Counted from the stretch's first letter, positions 29,310-39,741 are shown. The stretch is 64,000 nt of DNA from Rhizobium sp. RCAM05350 (GCA_024426085.1 CP087974.1:2890001-2954000), one strand, 5' to 3'. Notes: generated by a model not told the origin, from the letters alone. Numbers and translations are program-made.

Positions 29310-30062
29310 TCAGATCAGACGGCGGCGGCGAAGGGCTATGGTCGCCGCTGATGTCATGAGCGCGAGGCCGTACCAGGTCAGTGCATAGACAAGATGGCTG
29401 TTGCGGAAACGGATCACGGTCAGGCCGCCAACGGGAAAGCCGCCGGGATTGGCGGTGGCGTCAGCGTCGATGAAATACGGCGCTGTGGTTCCCAGCCCCT
29501 TTGCGGCCGCGATCGCTGCGACGTCGCGGGAGTACCAGCGCTCCTGCTGCGGATCGTTCGATCGCAGGAAGGCTCCGCCTGGCTCGGTCATGCGCAAGAG
29601 GCCGGTGACCTTTGCATTGCCTTGTATTTCTCCGGCAGCCCGAGTGCCGGGATCGCGCTGATCTGTTGCAACGAAGCCGCGATTGATCAACACCGTCGTC
29701 CCGTCCGCCGTCTCAAGCGGCGTCACAACCCAGAAGCCCGCTCCAAGATCGGTGACCGCCTGCACCAGCGTTTCGGCATCGTGCCGGAAACGGCCTTCGA
29801 TGACAACGCGCCGATATTCGTCGTTTTCTGCCTTGAGGGCCGTCCAGCCCTGCTCAGGTGGAGCTGGGGTCGCCACAGCATGCACGCGGGCATCAACCCG
29901 CTCGATAAGAGCATTTTTCCAGAAAAGGCGCTGCACCTGCCACGTGCCGAGCGCCATGAACATGGCCGCCAGTATCACCATCACGCAGACGAAGATCATG
30001 CGGGAGTGGCGCGAACTCAGTGGGGCATCGGCCGCCACGGGACTGTTGAGAGCCACGGTCAT
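29310..30062 (-). CDS. SURF1-family oxidase assembly protein
   Basis: Intact 250-residue protein with two membrane segments, one near the N-terminus (MIFVCVMVILAAMFMALGTW, with the conserved GTWQVQRLFWK) and one near the C-terminus (SHLVYALTWYGLALMTSAAT). The periplasmic part carries the family phrases GFWVVTPLETADGTTVLINRGFV (as two adjacent blocks) and GLTVIRFRNSHLVYALTWYG. SURF1 helps insert heme into subunit I of heme-copper oxidases. It follows cyoD by 5 bases as the last gene of the oxidase operon. Confidence 0.9.
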   Translation of the reverse strand: MTVALNSPVAADAPLSSRHSRMIFVCVMVILAAMFMALGTWQVQRLFWKNALIERVDARVHAVATPAPPEQGWTALKAENDEYRRVVIEGRFRHDAETLVQAVTDLGAGFWVVTPLETADGTTVLINRGFVATDQRDPGTRAAGEIQGNAKVTGLLRMTEPGGAFLRSNDPQQERWYSRDVAAIAAAKGLGTTAPYFIDADATANPGGFPVGGLTVIRFRNSHLVYALTWYGLALMTSAATIALRRRRLI

Positions 30063-30067
30063 CCCCC

Positions 30068-30475
30068 TCAGGGTACGTTCTTCATCATCTCCGGCGACAT
30101 CGGCATCATGTTCGTGTTGAGATGGTGCATGACCCAGAGCGAGCCGGCAAGCGTGATCGCTACCAGCACCAGCGTGAAGATCAGCGCCATCATCGTCCAG
30201 CCGCCTTCGGAACGCGGGTTCATGTGCAAGAAATAGACCATGTGAACGACGATCTGGACGACGGCGAACGCCATGACGAGGAAAGCCGTCAGCAGCTTGC
30301 TGTCGAAGACGCCGCCCATGACGAGCACGAACGGAATGGCGGTCAGGACGATGGAAAGGCCAAAGCCGATCATATAGCCCTTGAACGAGCCATGGCCTGC
30401 CTCGTGGCCGTGACTGTGGGCGTGATGGGTGGTGGCCGCATCTTCATGAGTTGGGGCGTGCGGGTGTGAGCTCAT
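30068..30475 (-). CDS. cyoD: Cytochrome o ubiquinol oxidase subunit IV
   Basis: Intact 135-residue membrane protein starting [20 protein letters not shown], with a His-rich N-terminal tail typical of CyoD, then three membrane helices (YMIGFGLSIVLTAIPFVLVM, TAFLVMAFAVVQIVVHMVYF, MMALIFTLVLVAITLAGSLW). The family motif VVHMVYFLHM is present. The start overlaps the cyoC stop by four bases. Confidence 0.92.
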   Translation of the reverse strand: MSSHPHAPTHEDAATTHHAHSHGHEAGHGSFKGYMIGFGLSIVLTAIPFVLVMGGVFDSKLLTAFLVMAFAVVQIVVHMVYFLHMNPRSEGGWTMMALIFTLVLVAITLAGSLWVMHHLNTNMMPMSPEMMKNVP

Positions 30476-31095
30476 CCGAGGACTCCCATCAGATAGATAA
30501 AGGAGAAGACGCCGATCCAGACGACGTCGAGGAAGTGCCAGAACATCGACAGGCACATCAGCCGGCGGCGGTTCTCCGGGATCAACCCGTGTTTGGAGAC
30601 CTGGACCATCAGCGTGATCAGCCAGATGATACCGAACGTGACATGCAGGCCGTGGGTGCCGACCAGCGTGAAGAAGGACGACAGGAATGCGCTGCGGGTC
30701 GGGCCGGCACCTTCATGGATCAGGTGCGCAAACTCGTAGAGTTCGAGGCCGAGAAAGGCCGCGCCGAACAGGCCGGTGACGGCAAGCCAGAACAGCGTTT
30801 CAGCCTTGGCGTTTCTCTCCATCTGCAGCATGGCAAAGCCATAGGTGATGGACGAGAACAACAGCATCGCCGTGTTGAGCGCCACCAGCGGCAGGTCGAA
30901 AAGGTCGGCGGGCGAGGGGCCGGCCGCATAGTTTCGCCTGAGCACGCCGTGGGTGGCGAACAGGACCGCGAAGATCAGGCAGTCGCTCATCAGGTAGAGC
31001 CAGAAGCCCAGATTGGTGCTGCCTTCCGGATGGTGGTCTTCCGTCAGGTAGAAGACCGGCTTTTCGCTCTCTTGCGCTTGAATGTCGTTTGCCAT
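30472..31095 (-). CDS. cyoC: Cytochrome o ubiquinol oxidase subunit III
   Basis: Intact 207-residue membrane protein with five helices, starting [20 protein letters not shown]. Family marks are [57 protein letters not shown] and [18 protein letters not shown]. The ATG at 31095 lies one base after the restored cyoB stop (31097-31099). Subunit III stabilises the core oxidase and its proton uptake. Confidence 0.92.
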   Translation of the reverse strand: MANDIQAQESEKPVFYLTEDHHPEGSTNLGFWLYLMSDCLIFAVLFATHGVLRRNYAAGPSPADLFDLPLVALNTAMLLFSSITYGFAMLQMERNAKAETLFWLAVTGLFGAAFLGLELYEFAHLIHEGAGPTRSAFLSSFFTLVGTHGLHVTFGIIWLITLMVQVSKHGLIPENRRRLMCLSMFWHFLDVVWIGVFSFIYLMGVLG

Positions 31096-31096
31096 G

Positions 31097-33099
31097 TCAG
31101 GTCCGCTCCATGAGCAGCTTGGAGTGCGCATCTTCCGTCGCTGGAAACGGTTTCCGCCGGGATGTAGAAGTCGTGGTTGTAGTTGAACGTATGGCCGATC
31201 GCGACCGTGACGAGACCGACGAAGGAGACGATCGCCAGCCACCAGATGTACCAGATCATCGCGAAGGCAAACGCTATGCTGATGGCCGCGAGGATAAGGC
31301 CGGTGCCGGTGTTTTTCGGCATATGGATCCGTTTGAAGCCGGTGAGCGGGCGCTCGTAGCCACGGTTCTTCATGTCGTACCAGCCGTCATGATCATGCAC
31401 GACCGGGGTAAAGGCGAAATTGTAGTCCGGCGGCGGCGACGACGTCGACCATTCGAGCGTGCGGCCGTCCCAGGGATCGCCGCTGCAGGCCAACTGGTCG
31501 CGGCGCAGGAAGCTGACGACCAGCTGGATGATGAAGGAAGCAATTCCGAGCGCGATCAGGACGGCGCCGAAGGCCGCGATGATGAACCAGATCTGCAACG
31601 ACGGATCCTCGAACTGGGAGACGCGGCGTGTGACGCCCATCAGGCCAAGCACGTAGAGTGGCATGAAGGCGAAGAAGAAGCCGATCTGCCAGAACCAGAA
31701 GCTCATCTTGCCCCAGAAGTCATCGAGCTTGTAGCCGAAAGCCTTGGGCCACCAGTAGACGATGCCGGCCATCAGCCCGAACAGCACGCCGCCGATGATG
31801 ACGTTGTGGAAATGGGCGATGAGGAACAGCGAATTGTGCAGCACGAAATCTGCTGGCGGGACAGCAAGCAGAACGCCGGTCATGCCGCCGATGACGAAGG
31901 TGATCATGAAGCCGATCGTCCAGTACATCGGCAGTTCATAGTGAATGCGGCCGCGATACATGGTGAAGAGCCAGTTGAACATCTTCGCTCCGGTCGGAAT
32001 CGAGATGATCATCGTGGTGATGCCGAAAAATGCATTCACCGAAGCGCCGGAACCCATCGTGAAGAAGTGGTGTAGCCAGACGATGTAGGACAGGATCATG
32101 ATGACGCAGGTCGCATAGACCATCGAGGCATAGCCAAAGAGGCGCTTGCCGGAGAAGGTCGCGACCACCTCGGAAAAGATGCCGAAGGCCGGCAGCACGA
32201 GGATGTAGACTTCCGGATGGCCCCGCATCCAGATGAGGTTGATATACATCATCGGATTGCCGCCGAGGTCATTGGTGAAGAAGTTCGTGCCGGCGTAACG
32301 GTCGAGAGTCAAAAGGGCGAGCGTCGCGGTCAGGACCGGGAAGGTGGCGACGATCAGGATGTTGGTGCAGAGCGAGGTCCAGGTGAACACCGGCATCTTC
32401 ATGAAGGTCATGCCCGGAGCGCGCATCTTGACGATCGTGGCGATCAGGTTGATGCCCGAGAGTGTCGTTCCGACACCGGCGACCTGAAGCCCCCAGATGT
32501 AATAGTCGACCCCGACGCCCGGACTGTAGTCCGAGCCCGACAGCGGCGGATAGGCAAGCCAGCCGGTCCGCGCAGAATTCGCCGACGAACAGCGACATCA
32601 TGATGATGATCGCTCCGGCCGTCGTCATCCAGAAGGAGAAATTGTTGAGGAACGGGAAGGACACGTCGCGGGCGCCGATCTGCAGCGGCACGACATAGTT
32701 CATGAAACCGGTGACGAACGGCATCGCCACGAAGAAGATCATGATCACGCCATGGGCCGTGAAGATCTGGTCGTAGTGATGCGGATTGAGGTAGCCCTCG
32801 TTGCCGTTGAAGGCGATCGCCTGCTGGAGACGCATCATGATCGCATCGGCAAAGCCGCGCAAAAGCATGATGATCGCCAGGATAATGTACATGATGCCGA
32901 TCTTCTTGTGATCGACGCTGGTGAACCATTCCGTCCAGAGGTAGCCCCAGAGCTTGAACTTGGTGATGAGAGCGAGGACAGCCAGACCGCCAATCGCCAC
33001 ACCGATGAACGTCACGACGAGGATAGGCTCGTGATAGGGGATGGCTTCCAAGGTCAGCCGCCCGAAGATGAATTCCGTCAAAGTATTATAGCCGAACAT
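31097..33099 (-). CDS. cyoB: Cytochrome o ubiquinol oxidase subunit I (two frame breaks)
   Basis: About 667 residues, the usual length for the heme-copper catalytic subunit with fifteen helices. The heme and copper ligands are visible: His in [39 protein letters not shown] and the HFHNVIIGG pair. It oxidises ubiquinol, reduces O2 to water and pumps protons. An extra T near 32575 breaks the frame after SLFVGEF, and an extra A near 31142 separates PAETVS from the true tail [15 protein letters not shown] use the ATG at 33099 ([15 protein letters not shown]); a TTG four codons earlier is the alternative. Confidence 0.9.
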
Positions 33100-33129
33100 G
33101 GTTTCGTCCAAAATGTCGTGGGCGCTGCC

Positions 33130-34282
33130 TTACGGCTGCGTCGTGCTGTTGGTGTTCAGTTGCGCCGGAGCGGGGCTATTCTGATCGTTCTCGGGCATCG
33201 AATGGCCCTGATGCATGTCGTGGCTCATCGGCTGCTCCACGCCTTCGGCGGGCTGCTCGCTGCGCGCCGGGTTGCCGGTCGCAGGGAAGGTTGTTGCCGG
33301 AGCCTCTTCGGTACCGCGGCGACTGTCATATTCCAGCCGCGCGCGGTTTTCGGCGCTTTCAGGTCCGCCGCCGCCCATCATGTCGATATGCATCATCTCG
33401 CTCATGCACATCTTGCCGGGGTGGGCGCACATGTTGAGGATGGAGGTGTAGAGGCCGTCGTCGACGGTGGCGTAGTAGCGCACCGGTTCCTTGGTGCTCG
33501 GCTTTTCGAGCTTCAGGTAGGCGTCACGGTTGAGCGCCGTACCCTGTGCCTTGACCCGTGCGACCCACTGGTCGAAGCCTTCCTGCTGCAGGCCGTGGAA
33601 TTTGAAGCGCATATGAGAGAAGCCGTCGCCGGAGTAGTTGGCCGACAGACCATCATACTCGCCTTCTTTGTTGATCACGGCATGGAGGCGCGTCTGCATG
33701 CCCGGCATGGCGTAGATCATCCCGGCAAGAGCCGGAACATAGAAGGAATTCATCACCGAAGACGCGGTGATCTTGAAATTGATCGGCACATCGACCGGCG
33801 CTGCCATCTCGTTGACGGTGGCGATGCCATAGTCCGGATAGAAGAACAGCCATTTCCAGTCCAACGCCACAACTTCAACCGTAATCGGCTTTGTCTCGGC
33901 AGGGATGGCGCGTTCGGCGTCGATCCGGTCCAGCGGTCTGTAGGGGTCGAGCTTGTGGGTGCTGATCCAGGTCACGGCACCGAGCGCGATGATGATGATC
34001 AGCGGTGCCGACCAGATGACCACTTCGAGCGCGGTGGAATGGTGCCATTCGGGGTCATATTTGGCGCCGGTATTCGAAAACCCGGTAACGCCAGGCGAAC
34101 AACACCGTCAGGAAAATCACGGGCACGATGATCAAAAGCATCAGCACTGTCGAGATGACAATGAGATCTCGTTGCTGGACGGCGATATCGCCTGATGGCG
34201 CCATCACGACCATGTTGCACCCGGCCAAGGCCAGAAGCGGCAACACGGCGAGAAAGCGGCTGGCAGTTTTCCATGGGGACAT
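33130..34282 (-). CDS. cyoA: Cytochrome o ubiquinol oxidase subunit II (one frame break)
   Basis: About 384 residues: lipoprotein signal with lipobox LLALAGCN, two membrane helices (one in DLIVISTVLMLLIIVPVIFL) and a periplasmic cupredoxin-like domain (VVALDWKWLFFYPDYGIATV, NEMAAPVDVPINFKITASSV, MNSFYVPALAGMIYAMPGM). No copper-A CxxxC motif is seen, so this is a quinol and not a cytochrome c oxidase. A frame break near 34077 separates LFAWRYR from the conserved EVVIWSAPLIIIIALG region. The C-terminus has a long Met/His/Pro-rich tail from about residue 305. First gene of the cyo operon. Confidence 0.88.
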
Positions 34283-34588
34283 AGCGGGCTCGAAGTTTGC
34301 GTTCCGTCTCTTCCGCACTAGCGAAGCATCATGGGTACAGGAATGAGGTGAGTCGTCGCAGTGCAGCAATTTGTCGCGTTGCAAAAAGTGTGGCTGAGAT
34401 CGAAGTCGAACGTCTGGCTGAACCAAGGTATAAACGGTCTTTGTCGGAGAGCAAAGTATCAGTGGCACTGAGACGTGGCATCATCGTTTTCTAGGATGGA
34501 CCGCAACGTTTTTGCACCATATTCTCGATAAAGGCCCGGCCCGGGTTCACAGCGTGATGAAATCGGAATCCTGCGAGGAGAAAAGATT
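34283..34588. promoter_or_regulatory. Divergent intergenic region between cyoA and the MHS permease
   Basis: These 306 bases separate two divergent genes and must hold both promoters. A GAGGAG ribosome site stands before the permease start at 34589. I see no convincing FNR-type or other known operator and no RNA gene. Confidence 0.4.
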
Positions 34589-35905
34589 ATGGGCGTGGTG
34601 GCAAATCCTTCGTCGTCGGGGCTGGAACAGGACGCGCGGCGCATGCATGGCGACAAGCCGGTTTCAGCGGGGAGCATCGCCCTTGGCGTGATCATCGGCC
34701 GCATGTCGGAGTTCTTCGATTTCTTCGTCTACGGCCTTGCCTCCGTCCTGGTCTTTCCGCGCTTGATCTTCTCCTTTGCCCCCAATCCCGTTGCGGCCAC
34801 CATGATGTCCTTCGCGGTCTTTTCGCTCGCCTTCATCGCGCGGCCCGTCGGTTCCTTTGTTTTCATGTGGATAGACCGCAATTACGGGCGCGGCACGAAA
34901 CTAACCATCGCGCTGTTCATCCTCGGCGGCTCGACGGCATCGATCGCCTTCCTGCCTGGCTATGAAACCATCGGGCTCTGGTCGGTGGCGCTTTTGGCAC
35001 TGTTCCGGCTTGGCCAGGGTTTTGCGCTCGGCGGCGCATGGGACGGACTTGCTTCCCTGCTCAACCTCAACGCACCGCCACACCGCCGTGGCTGGTATGC
35101 GATGATCCCGCAGCTCGGCGCGCCGATCGGCTTTGCGCTCGCCAGCTCGCTGTTTGGTTATTTCGTCGCCAATCTTTCCGATGCCGACTTCCTGTCCTGG
35201 GGATGGCGTTATCCGTTCTTCGTGGCCTTCGCCATCAACGTCGTGGCGCTGTTTGCCCGCCTGCGCATCGTTGCCAGCCATGAATTCGGCTCGGCACTGG
35301 AAAACAACGAGTTGCAGGCCCGGCCGGTCTTCGAAATGCTGAGCAAGCATGCATCCGACGTCCTGCTCGGCGCGTTCGCACCGCTGGCGAGCTTTGCCAT
35401 GTTCCACCTCGTCACGATCTTCCCACTGAGTTGGGTAACGCTGTTCGGCGGTCAGTCGGCGGCGCAGTTCCTGTGGGTGCAGGTCGCCGGTGCTGCCGTC
35501 GGTCTCGTCGGCATCATCCTTTCCGGCGTCATCGCCGACCGGATCGGCCGCCGCAACCAGCTGATGATCGGTGCGATCATCATCGCCATCTTCTCCTTCT
35601 CGGCGCCGTTCCTGCTGGATGCCGGCCGTTCGGGCCAGGATGCCTTTATCATCATCGGCTTCGGTATTCTGGGATTGTCTTTCGGCCAGGCATCCGGCGC
35701 CGTATCGTCGCGGTTCGGCCAATATTACCGCTATACCGGTGCCGCCCTCACTTCCGATCTTGCCTGGCTGATTGGCGCGGGCTTTGCGCCGCTGGTCGCG
35801 CTTGGTCTCGCCAGCAATTTCGGCATCATCTTCATCGGCGGCTATCTGATCTCCGGCGCGATCTGCACGATCGTTGCACTGAGTGTGACCCCGCGCTGGA
35901 TATGA
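34589..35905 (+). CDS. MFS permease, metabolite:H+ symporter (MHS) type
   Basis: Intact 438-residue protein with twelve hydrophobic segments. GRMSEFFDFFVYGLASVLVF near residue 37 corresponds to the EWFDFFxYG hallmark of the ProP/ShiA/citrate MHS group, and the cytoplasmic loop motifs are WIDRNYGRG (residues 93-101) and GVIADRIGRR (near 310). A GAGGAG site precedes the ATG. It probably imports a small carboxylate or betaine-like compound with protons. Nothing nearby reveals the substrate. Confidence 0.86.
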   Translation: MGVVANPSSSGLEQDARRMHGDKPVSAGSIALGVIIGRMSEFFDFFVYGLASVLVFPRLIFSFAPNPVAATMMSFAVFSLAFIARPVGSFVFMWIDRNYGRGTKLTIALFILGGSTASIAFLPGYETIGLWSVALLALFRLGQGFALGGAWDGLASLLNLNAPPHRRGWYAMIPQLGAPIGFALASSLFGYFVANLSDADFLSWGWRYPFFVAFAINVVALFARLRIVASHEFGSALENNELQARPVFEMLSKHASDVLLGAFAPLASFAMFHLVTIFPLSWVTLFGGQSAAQFLWVQVAGAAVGLVGIILSGVIADRIGRRNQLMIGAIIIAIFSFSAPFLLDAGRSGQDAFIIIGFGILGLSFGQASGAVSSRFGQYYRYTGAALTSDLAWLIGAGFAPLVALGLASNFGIIFIGGYLISGAICTIVALSVTPRWI

Positions 35906-36000
35906 GCGGCGAGCCGGATGCGAAATCAGAGACGCCTTCAAGCGGCAAACCGTAAACCGCGCGCATGTCTATTTTCCGTGTTCAGAAGGAGAGATGATCA

Positions 36001-36024
36001 GACGGCGCGTTCGGACGCGCCGTC
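36001..36024 (-). terminator. Hairpin after the ohr-type gene
   Basis: GACGGCGCGT-TCGG-ACGCGCCGTC is a perfect 10-bp stem with a stable tetraloop, 18 bases past the stop of the gene at 36042. No long T run follows, so termination strength is uncertain. Confidence 0.65.
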
Positions 36025-36041
36025 ACCAGGGAAGAGCCGGA

Positions 36042-36458
36042 TCAGACGATGTTGATCACCACGTTGATGTTGCCGCGTGTCGCCTTGGAGTAAGGGCAGG
36101 TCTGGTGCGCTGCATCCGCCATCGCCTGGGCGACGTCGCGCTCCAGACCCGGCAGACTGACATTCAGCCGCGCCTGCAGAAAATAGGCACCGTCGGCATT
36201 GACCAGGTCGACTTCGGCATCAACGGCAGTATCTGCCGGCATCGTTATCTTCATCTTGCGGGCGGCAAGACCCATCGCGCCGATAAAGCAGGCCGACCAG
36301 CCGGCGGCGAACAGCTGTTCCGGATTGGTGCCGGCGCCGGATGTGCCGGGCGACGACAGCTTGATCTCGAGATTGCCATCCGAACTCCGCGACGCGCCAT
36401 CGCGGCCACCGGTGGTGTGGGTCTTGCCTGTGTAGAGAACTTTTTCAATCTGGGTCAT
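36042..36458 (-). CDS. ohr: Organic hydroperoxide resistance protein (Ohr/OsmC family)
   Basis: Intact 138-residue protein. The two redox cysteines of Ohr are present in GWSACFIGAM (residue about 55) and HQTCPYSKATRGN (about 119), and the opening KVLYTGKTHTTGGRDGASRS is the usual one. Ohr reduces fatty-acid and other organic hydroperoxides with a dithiol from lipoylated proteins. No OhrR gene adjoins it. The upstream region instead carries a sequence shared with the dipZ-type promoter, suggesting control by another regulator. Confidence 0.93.
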   Translation of the reverse strand: MTQIEKVLYTGKTHTTGGRDGASRSSDGNLEIKLSSPGTSGAGTNPEQLFAAGWSACFIGAMGLAARKMKITMPADTAVDAEVDLVNADGAYFLQARLNVSLPGLERDVAQAMADAAHQTCPYSKATRGNINVVINIV

Positions 36459-36837
36459 GACTTAGGTTCCTTTGACGTTGGCGCCCGAGGCGCAATGACT
36501 GCTCACCAGCCAATGACCGCATAAGGCGATCGGGACGTATCCCGCATGTGTCGGGATTGGCCGGAAGTGTAAGGGAATGTGTCGAAAGACCGGTTGATAC
36601 AACGGGATGCAAAGGGCTGCGGCAGAGATGCGATATGCCGGGGGATTACTTACTTGCCGATAAGAACGGCACCGGCATCCATCGGGAGAGTCTCGGGTCG
36701 GGCGACCGAGAGCGAAAGGTTGACGCGACGTTTGCGCCAACCTCACAAGGCCGGAGAAGCGAGCGTATGCCTCGCTGCCAGCGTTGGCTGGCGGATACCG
36801 GATCGGGTTTTTCCGACAGAACTGCAGGAAAGCCTCC
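36459..36837. promoter_or_regulatory. ohr promoter region with shared 79-bp element (36534-36612)
   Basis: This 379-base gap holds no gene that I can support. Bases 36534-36612 align with 38670-38749 upstream of the dipZ-type gene with at most one gap: both start GACGTATCCCG, share ATGTGTCG and GGCCG, and end in a TGRTACA-N6-TRCAA-like block (36595-36612, TGATACAACGGGATGCAA). The similarity sits in the promoter region of each gene and points to a common regulator. Confidence 0.6.
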
Positions 36838-38603
36838 TCATCCAAACGTGAACACAAAGGCTTCGACGCCGGGGTCGAGAAAGCGAATTTCGAATGTCCG
36901 CTCCTCGACGCCGCCCGCCTGGCGCACGAGCTGATAGAGCCGCGTCACGGTCACGGTCCCGTTGCCGTCAGCGTCGATGTCCATTCCATGGCTTTCGCCC
37001 GGCGCCTTGCCATCGACCTTCACCTGGAACCGGACGGGCTTGCCGTCTGCGGCCTTTCCGAGAACCAGATGCAGATCCCGGGCACTGAACCGGTACGTGA
37101 TGCCGCCGCCCGCCCGATTGAGCGTCGCCTGCTCGGCACCCACCGTCCAATTGCCGGAAAGGCCCCATCCGTTCAGCCATGGCTCCGCTGTCGTGTATTC
37201 CTCGGCAACGTCCCCTCGAAGGCCTTGCGGCGAGGCGAAGTTCAGCGCCCGCTTGTAGCCGAGATATGTTTCCGAGGAGCGGAGGTTATTGAGATCGGCG
37301 GCCGACTGCGCCCCCTTGGCCTCCGGCGCGACGATGTTCTTTCTGGCCTCCTGGCTGCCGGCTTCGGCGAGCAGGTCCTGGATCACCTTTTCGGACGCAT
37401 CGTACTCGCCTTCGCCGAAATGGTGGTATCGGATCTGACCATTGGCATCGGCGATATAGAGCGCCGGCCAATAGCTGTTCTGAAAGGCGCGCCAGATATT
37501 GAAGTCGTTATCGACGGCAACCGGATATCCGATCTGAAACTCGTCGATGGCCTTTTGACGTTGTCGATCTTCTTTTCGAAGGCGAACTCCGGCGCATGCA
37601 CGCCGATCACGACGAGGCCCTGATCCTTGTATTTTTCCGCCCATGCCCGGATATAGGGAACGTTGCGAATGCAATTGATGCAGGAATAGGTCCAGAAGTC
37701 GACCAGTACGACCCTGCCACGCAACTGCTCAACCGTCAGCGGCGGTGAATTCAGCCATTCGACAGCCCCTCCCAGCGACGGCAATAGGCCTTCGACCGGC
37801 AAATCGCTGCGAAATCCCGAACGAGCATCGCCTGCCGCCAGCGTCATGCTGCCGTTTTCCGGCTTGCTGTTGGCGCTGGTGGCGTTTGCCGCATCGATCA
37901 GTGCCTGCTCGATCCGCCCCGTGCTGGAGCTGGAAAGCCGGGCAAGAAGGTCGGTATCCGCCCCCAGACTGATCGCAGCGACGCCGGAAAGAACCGCGAC
38001 GCCGAGGCCGCGACGAACCCATTCGCCAAAGCCCAGCGACCGCTTCATGGCCGTAAAAACGCGGCCACCGATCACAAGGGCGAGAGCAAGCGACGTCGCA
38101 GCACCTGCGGAATAGGCCAGAAGCAGCAATGTGGTATGAACATTCGCCCCCTGCAGAGCCGCGCCCGTCAGCACCAGACCGAGGATCGGCCCGGCGCAGG
38201 GTGCCCAGAGCAATCCGGTTGCCACACCGAGAAGAAGAGAGCTTTGAACCGTTGCCGTTTTCGAGGGCTTGCCGTTGGCATTCAAAAGCCGGTTTCCGAA
38301 CGCAACGACCGGCTGTGTAAGGATGCTGGCAATGCGTGGTGAAAGAAGCGTCACGCCAAAGACGGCAAGGAGCGCGATCGCGGCATAGCGGCCGTATTCG
38401 TTGGCGTGAACTGCCCAACTGCCGCCAATGGCAGCGAGTGTCGCGACCCCGGCAAACGTGAACGCCATGCCGGCGAGCATCGGCAGGGTGCTCTTGAGGA
38501 ATGGCTGCTCCGCCCGGGCGAAGACAAAGGGCAGGACCGGCAGGATGCATGGGCTGAGTATGGTCAGCGCACCTCCGAGATAAGCTATGAAGAGAAGGGG
38601 CAT
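36838..38603 (-). CDS. dipZ: DipZ-type protein: CcdA/DsbD membrane domain plus thioredoxin domain (one frame break)
   Basis: About 588 residues. Domain order: CcdA-like membrane domain (1-235) with redox cysteines in LSPCILPVLPFV and WAPCAGPILGL; thioredoxin-like domain (about 275-420) with CxxC in FWTYSCINCIRNVP; a C-terminal beta-rich DipZ domain (about 440-588, GLSGNWTVGAEQATL, LVLGKAADGKPVRFQVKVDG). It carries reducing power from the cytoplasm to periplasmic thiols. A lost A in a run near 37557 breaks NVKKAIDEFQIGYPV. The start at 38603 begins directly with the first membrane segment. Confidence 0.87.
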
Positions 38604-38669
38604 CGTCGTTTCCTCTACCGTGAATGATGGAGCCACTGGAGATCAGCGTTGCCGGCATCAGGCGGTGTC

Positions 38670-38749
38670 GACGTATCCCGGATGTGTCGTGATCGGCCGA
38701 AACTGTACCGAAGTGTGCAGAAGGGGCAGCCTGGTACAGTGTGGTACAA
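38670..38749. promoter_or_regulatory. Shared regulatory element upstream of the dipZ-type gene
   Basis: Counterpart of 36534-36612. It ends in TGGTACAGTGTGGTACAA (38732-38749), two GGTACA repeats 11 bases apart, the spacing expected for an OmpR-family dimer on one face of the helix. Related to 39724-39741 in the promoter of the two-component genes. Confidence 0.6.
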
Positions 38750-38760
38750 GGATGAGAATT

Positions 38761-38796
38761 CTGCCGGGCGCCTCTCAATCGGACGGCGCCCGGCAG
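38761..38796 (-). terminator. Terminator-like hairpin after the exported hydrolase gene
   Basis: CTGCCGGGCGCC (38761-38772) and GGCGCCCGGCAG (38785-38796) form a perfect 12-bp stem with a 12-base loop, 10 bases after the hydrolase stop. On the plus strand it is followed by TTTT; on the minus strand the tail is weaker. Confidence 0.7.
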
Positions 38797-38806
38797 TTTT
38801 CGAAGG

Positions 38807-39575
38807 CTACTGGGAAACGGCTTCCGCCGCTGTGACGATCAACGCTGCAACATCCTCCGGCTGTGACACGTAGACAGCGTGGCTGGCCTTGACTTCAGAG
38901 GTCGTACTGCCTGCCCGCTTGGCCATTTCTGCGCTCAAGGTCCGGGTTGATTGACCTGTCTTCGGTTGCAACAAGCGCCCAGCTCGGCTTGCTCTTCCAC
39001 GCCGGAGTGCCGGCCTCGGTTGTGAACGCCTTCCGCGACGCAAAGACCTGCGACCGCGCAAGAAATTCCGCATCGGCTTTTGGCAAGTCCGCAGCGAACA
39101 ACTCCGGAAACGCTTCGGGATCAAGATAGAAGAACTGGTCTTTGGTCGCCAGAAGACCGCCCTTTTTCATGTTAATGACGGGTTTGCTTTGGGCGAGTTC
39201 CACCAGACTTTCACCGGTGTCGGGCTGGAAGGCCGCGACATAGACGAGGCCGGCGACGTTTTCGACATTTCCGGCGTCCGTGATCACCATGCCGCCATAG
39301 CTGTGACCGACGAGAACCGTCGGTCCATCCTGGAGCGCGAGCACCCGTTTCACTGCCGATACATCGTCTTCGAGGGAGGTGAGAGGCTGCTGAACGACCG
39401 TCACCTTGTAGCCCTTTTTCGTCAAGGCATCGGAGACATCGCGCCATCCGGACCCGTCAGCGAAAGCGCCGTGGGCGATGACGACATTCTTCACGTCAGC
39501 GGCCGCAGCGGCGGACCAAGGGCCGGCTGCAGCCAGCGCAAGACCAGCAATGGCAAGTAAAAGAGTATGTTTCAC
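38807..39575 (-). CDS. Exported alpha/beta hydrolase (one frame break)
   Basis: About 256 residues. Signal peptide after a GTG start (39575, with AAGGAA upstream): VKHTLLLAIAGLALAAAGPW, cleavage near AAA-ADV. Alpha/beta-hydrolase_6 marks: VVIAHGAFADGSGW for the oxyanion hole, nucleophile elbow VLVGHSYGGMV, acid region LVATEDRSINPDL and catalytic His in KASHAVYVSQP. The break near 38936 (an extra A in CGCAGAAATGG) lies between acid and His. It resembles secreted esterase-like proteins of rhizobia whose substrates are unknown. Divergent from the response regulator gene. Confidence 0.83.
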
Positions 39576-39723
39576 TGAGAGGTTTCCTTCTCGCTTGGTG
39601 CCGCCCCAATGATTGGGACGGCGACAGGGACGAGCGTCATTCACACGCTTTCCACATGGAGTGAAGGATGGGCGGCGCGCTTGCGAGGACAATTTTGTCA
39701 GGCAGTGTATCGGGTAGAAATGC

Positions 39724-39741
39724 TGATACAGTGGCTTACAA
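39724..39741. promoter_or_regulatory. Third copy of the TGRTACA-type site, in the hydrolase/response-regulator divergent promoter
   Basis: TGATACAGTGGCTTACAA matches TGGTACAGTGTGGTACAA (38732-38749) at 14 of 18 positions by eye and TGATACAACGGGATGCAA (36595-36612) at about 13 of 18. It lies between the divergent starts at 39575 and 39822, a natural place for autoregulation by the encoded OmpR-type regulator. Confidence 0.58.

Noticed and set aside
32752..34131. Plus-strand open frame of 459 codons opposite cyoB/cyoA
   Set aside because: Composition is rich in Arg, His and Asp with no membrane or domain pattern; the minus strand encodes the oxidase subunits.
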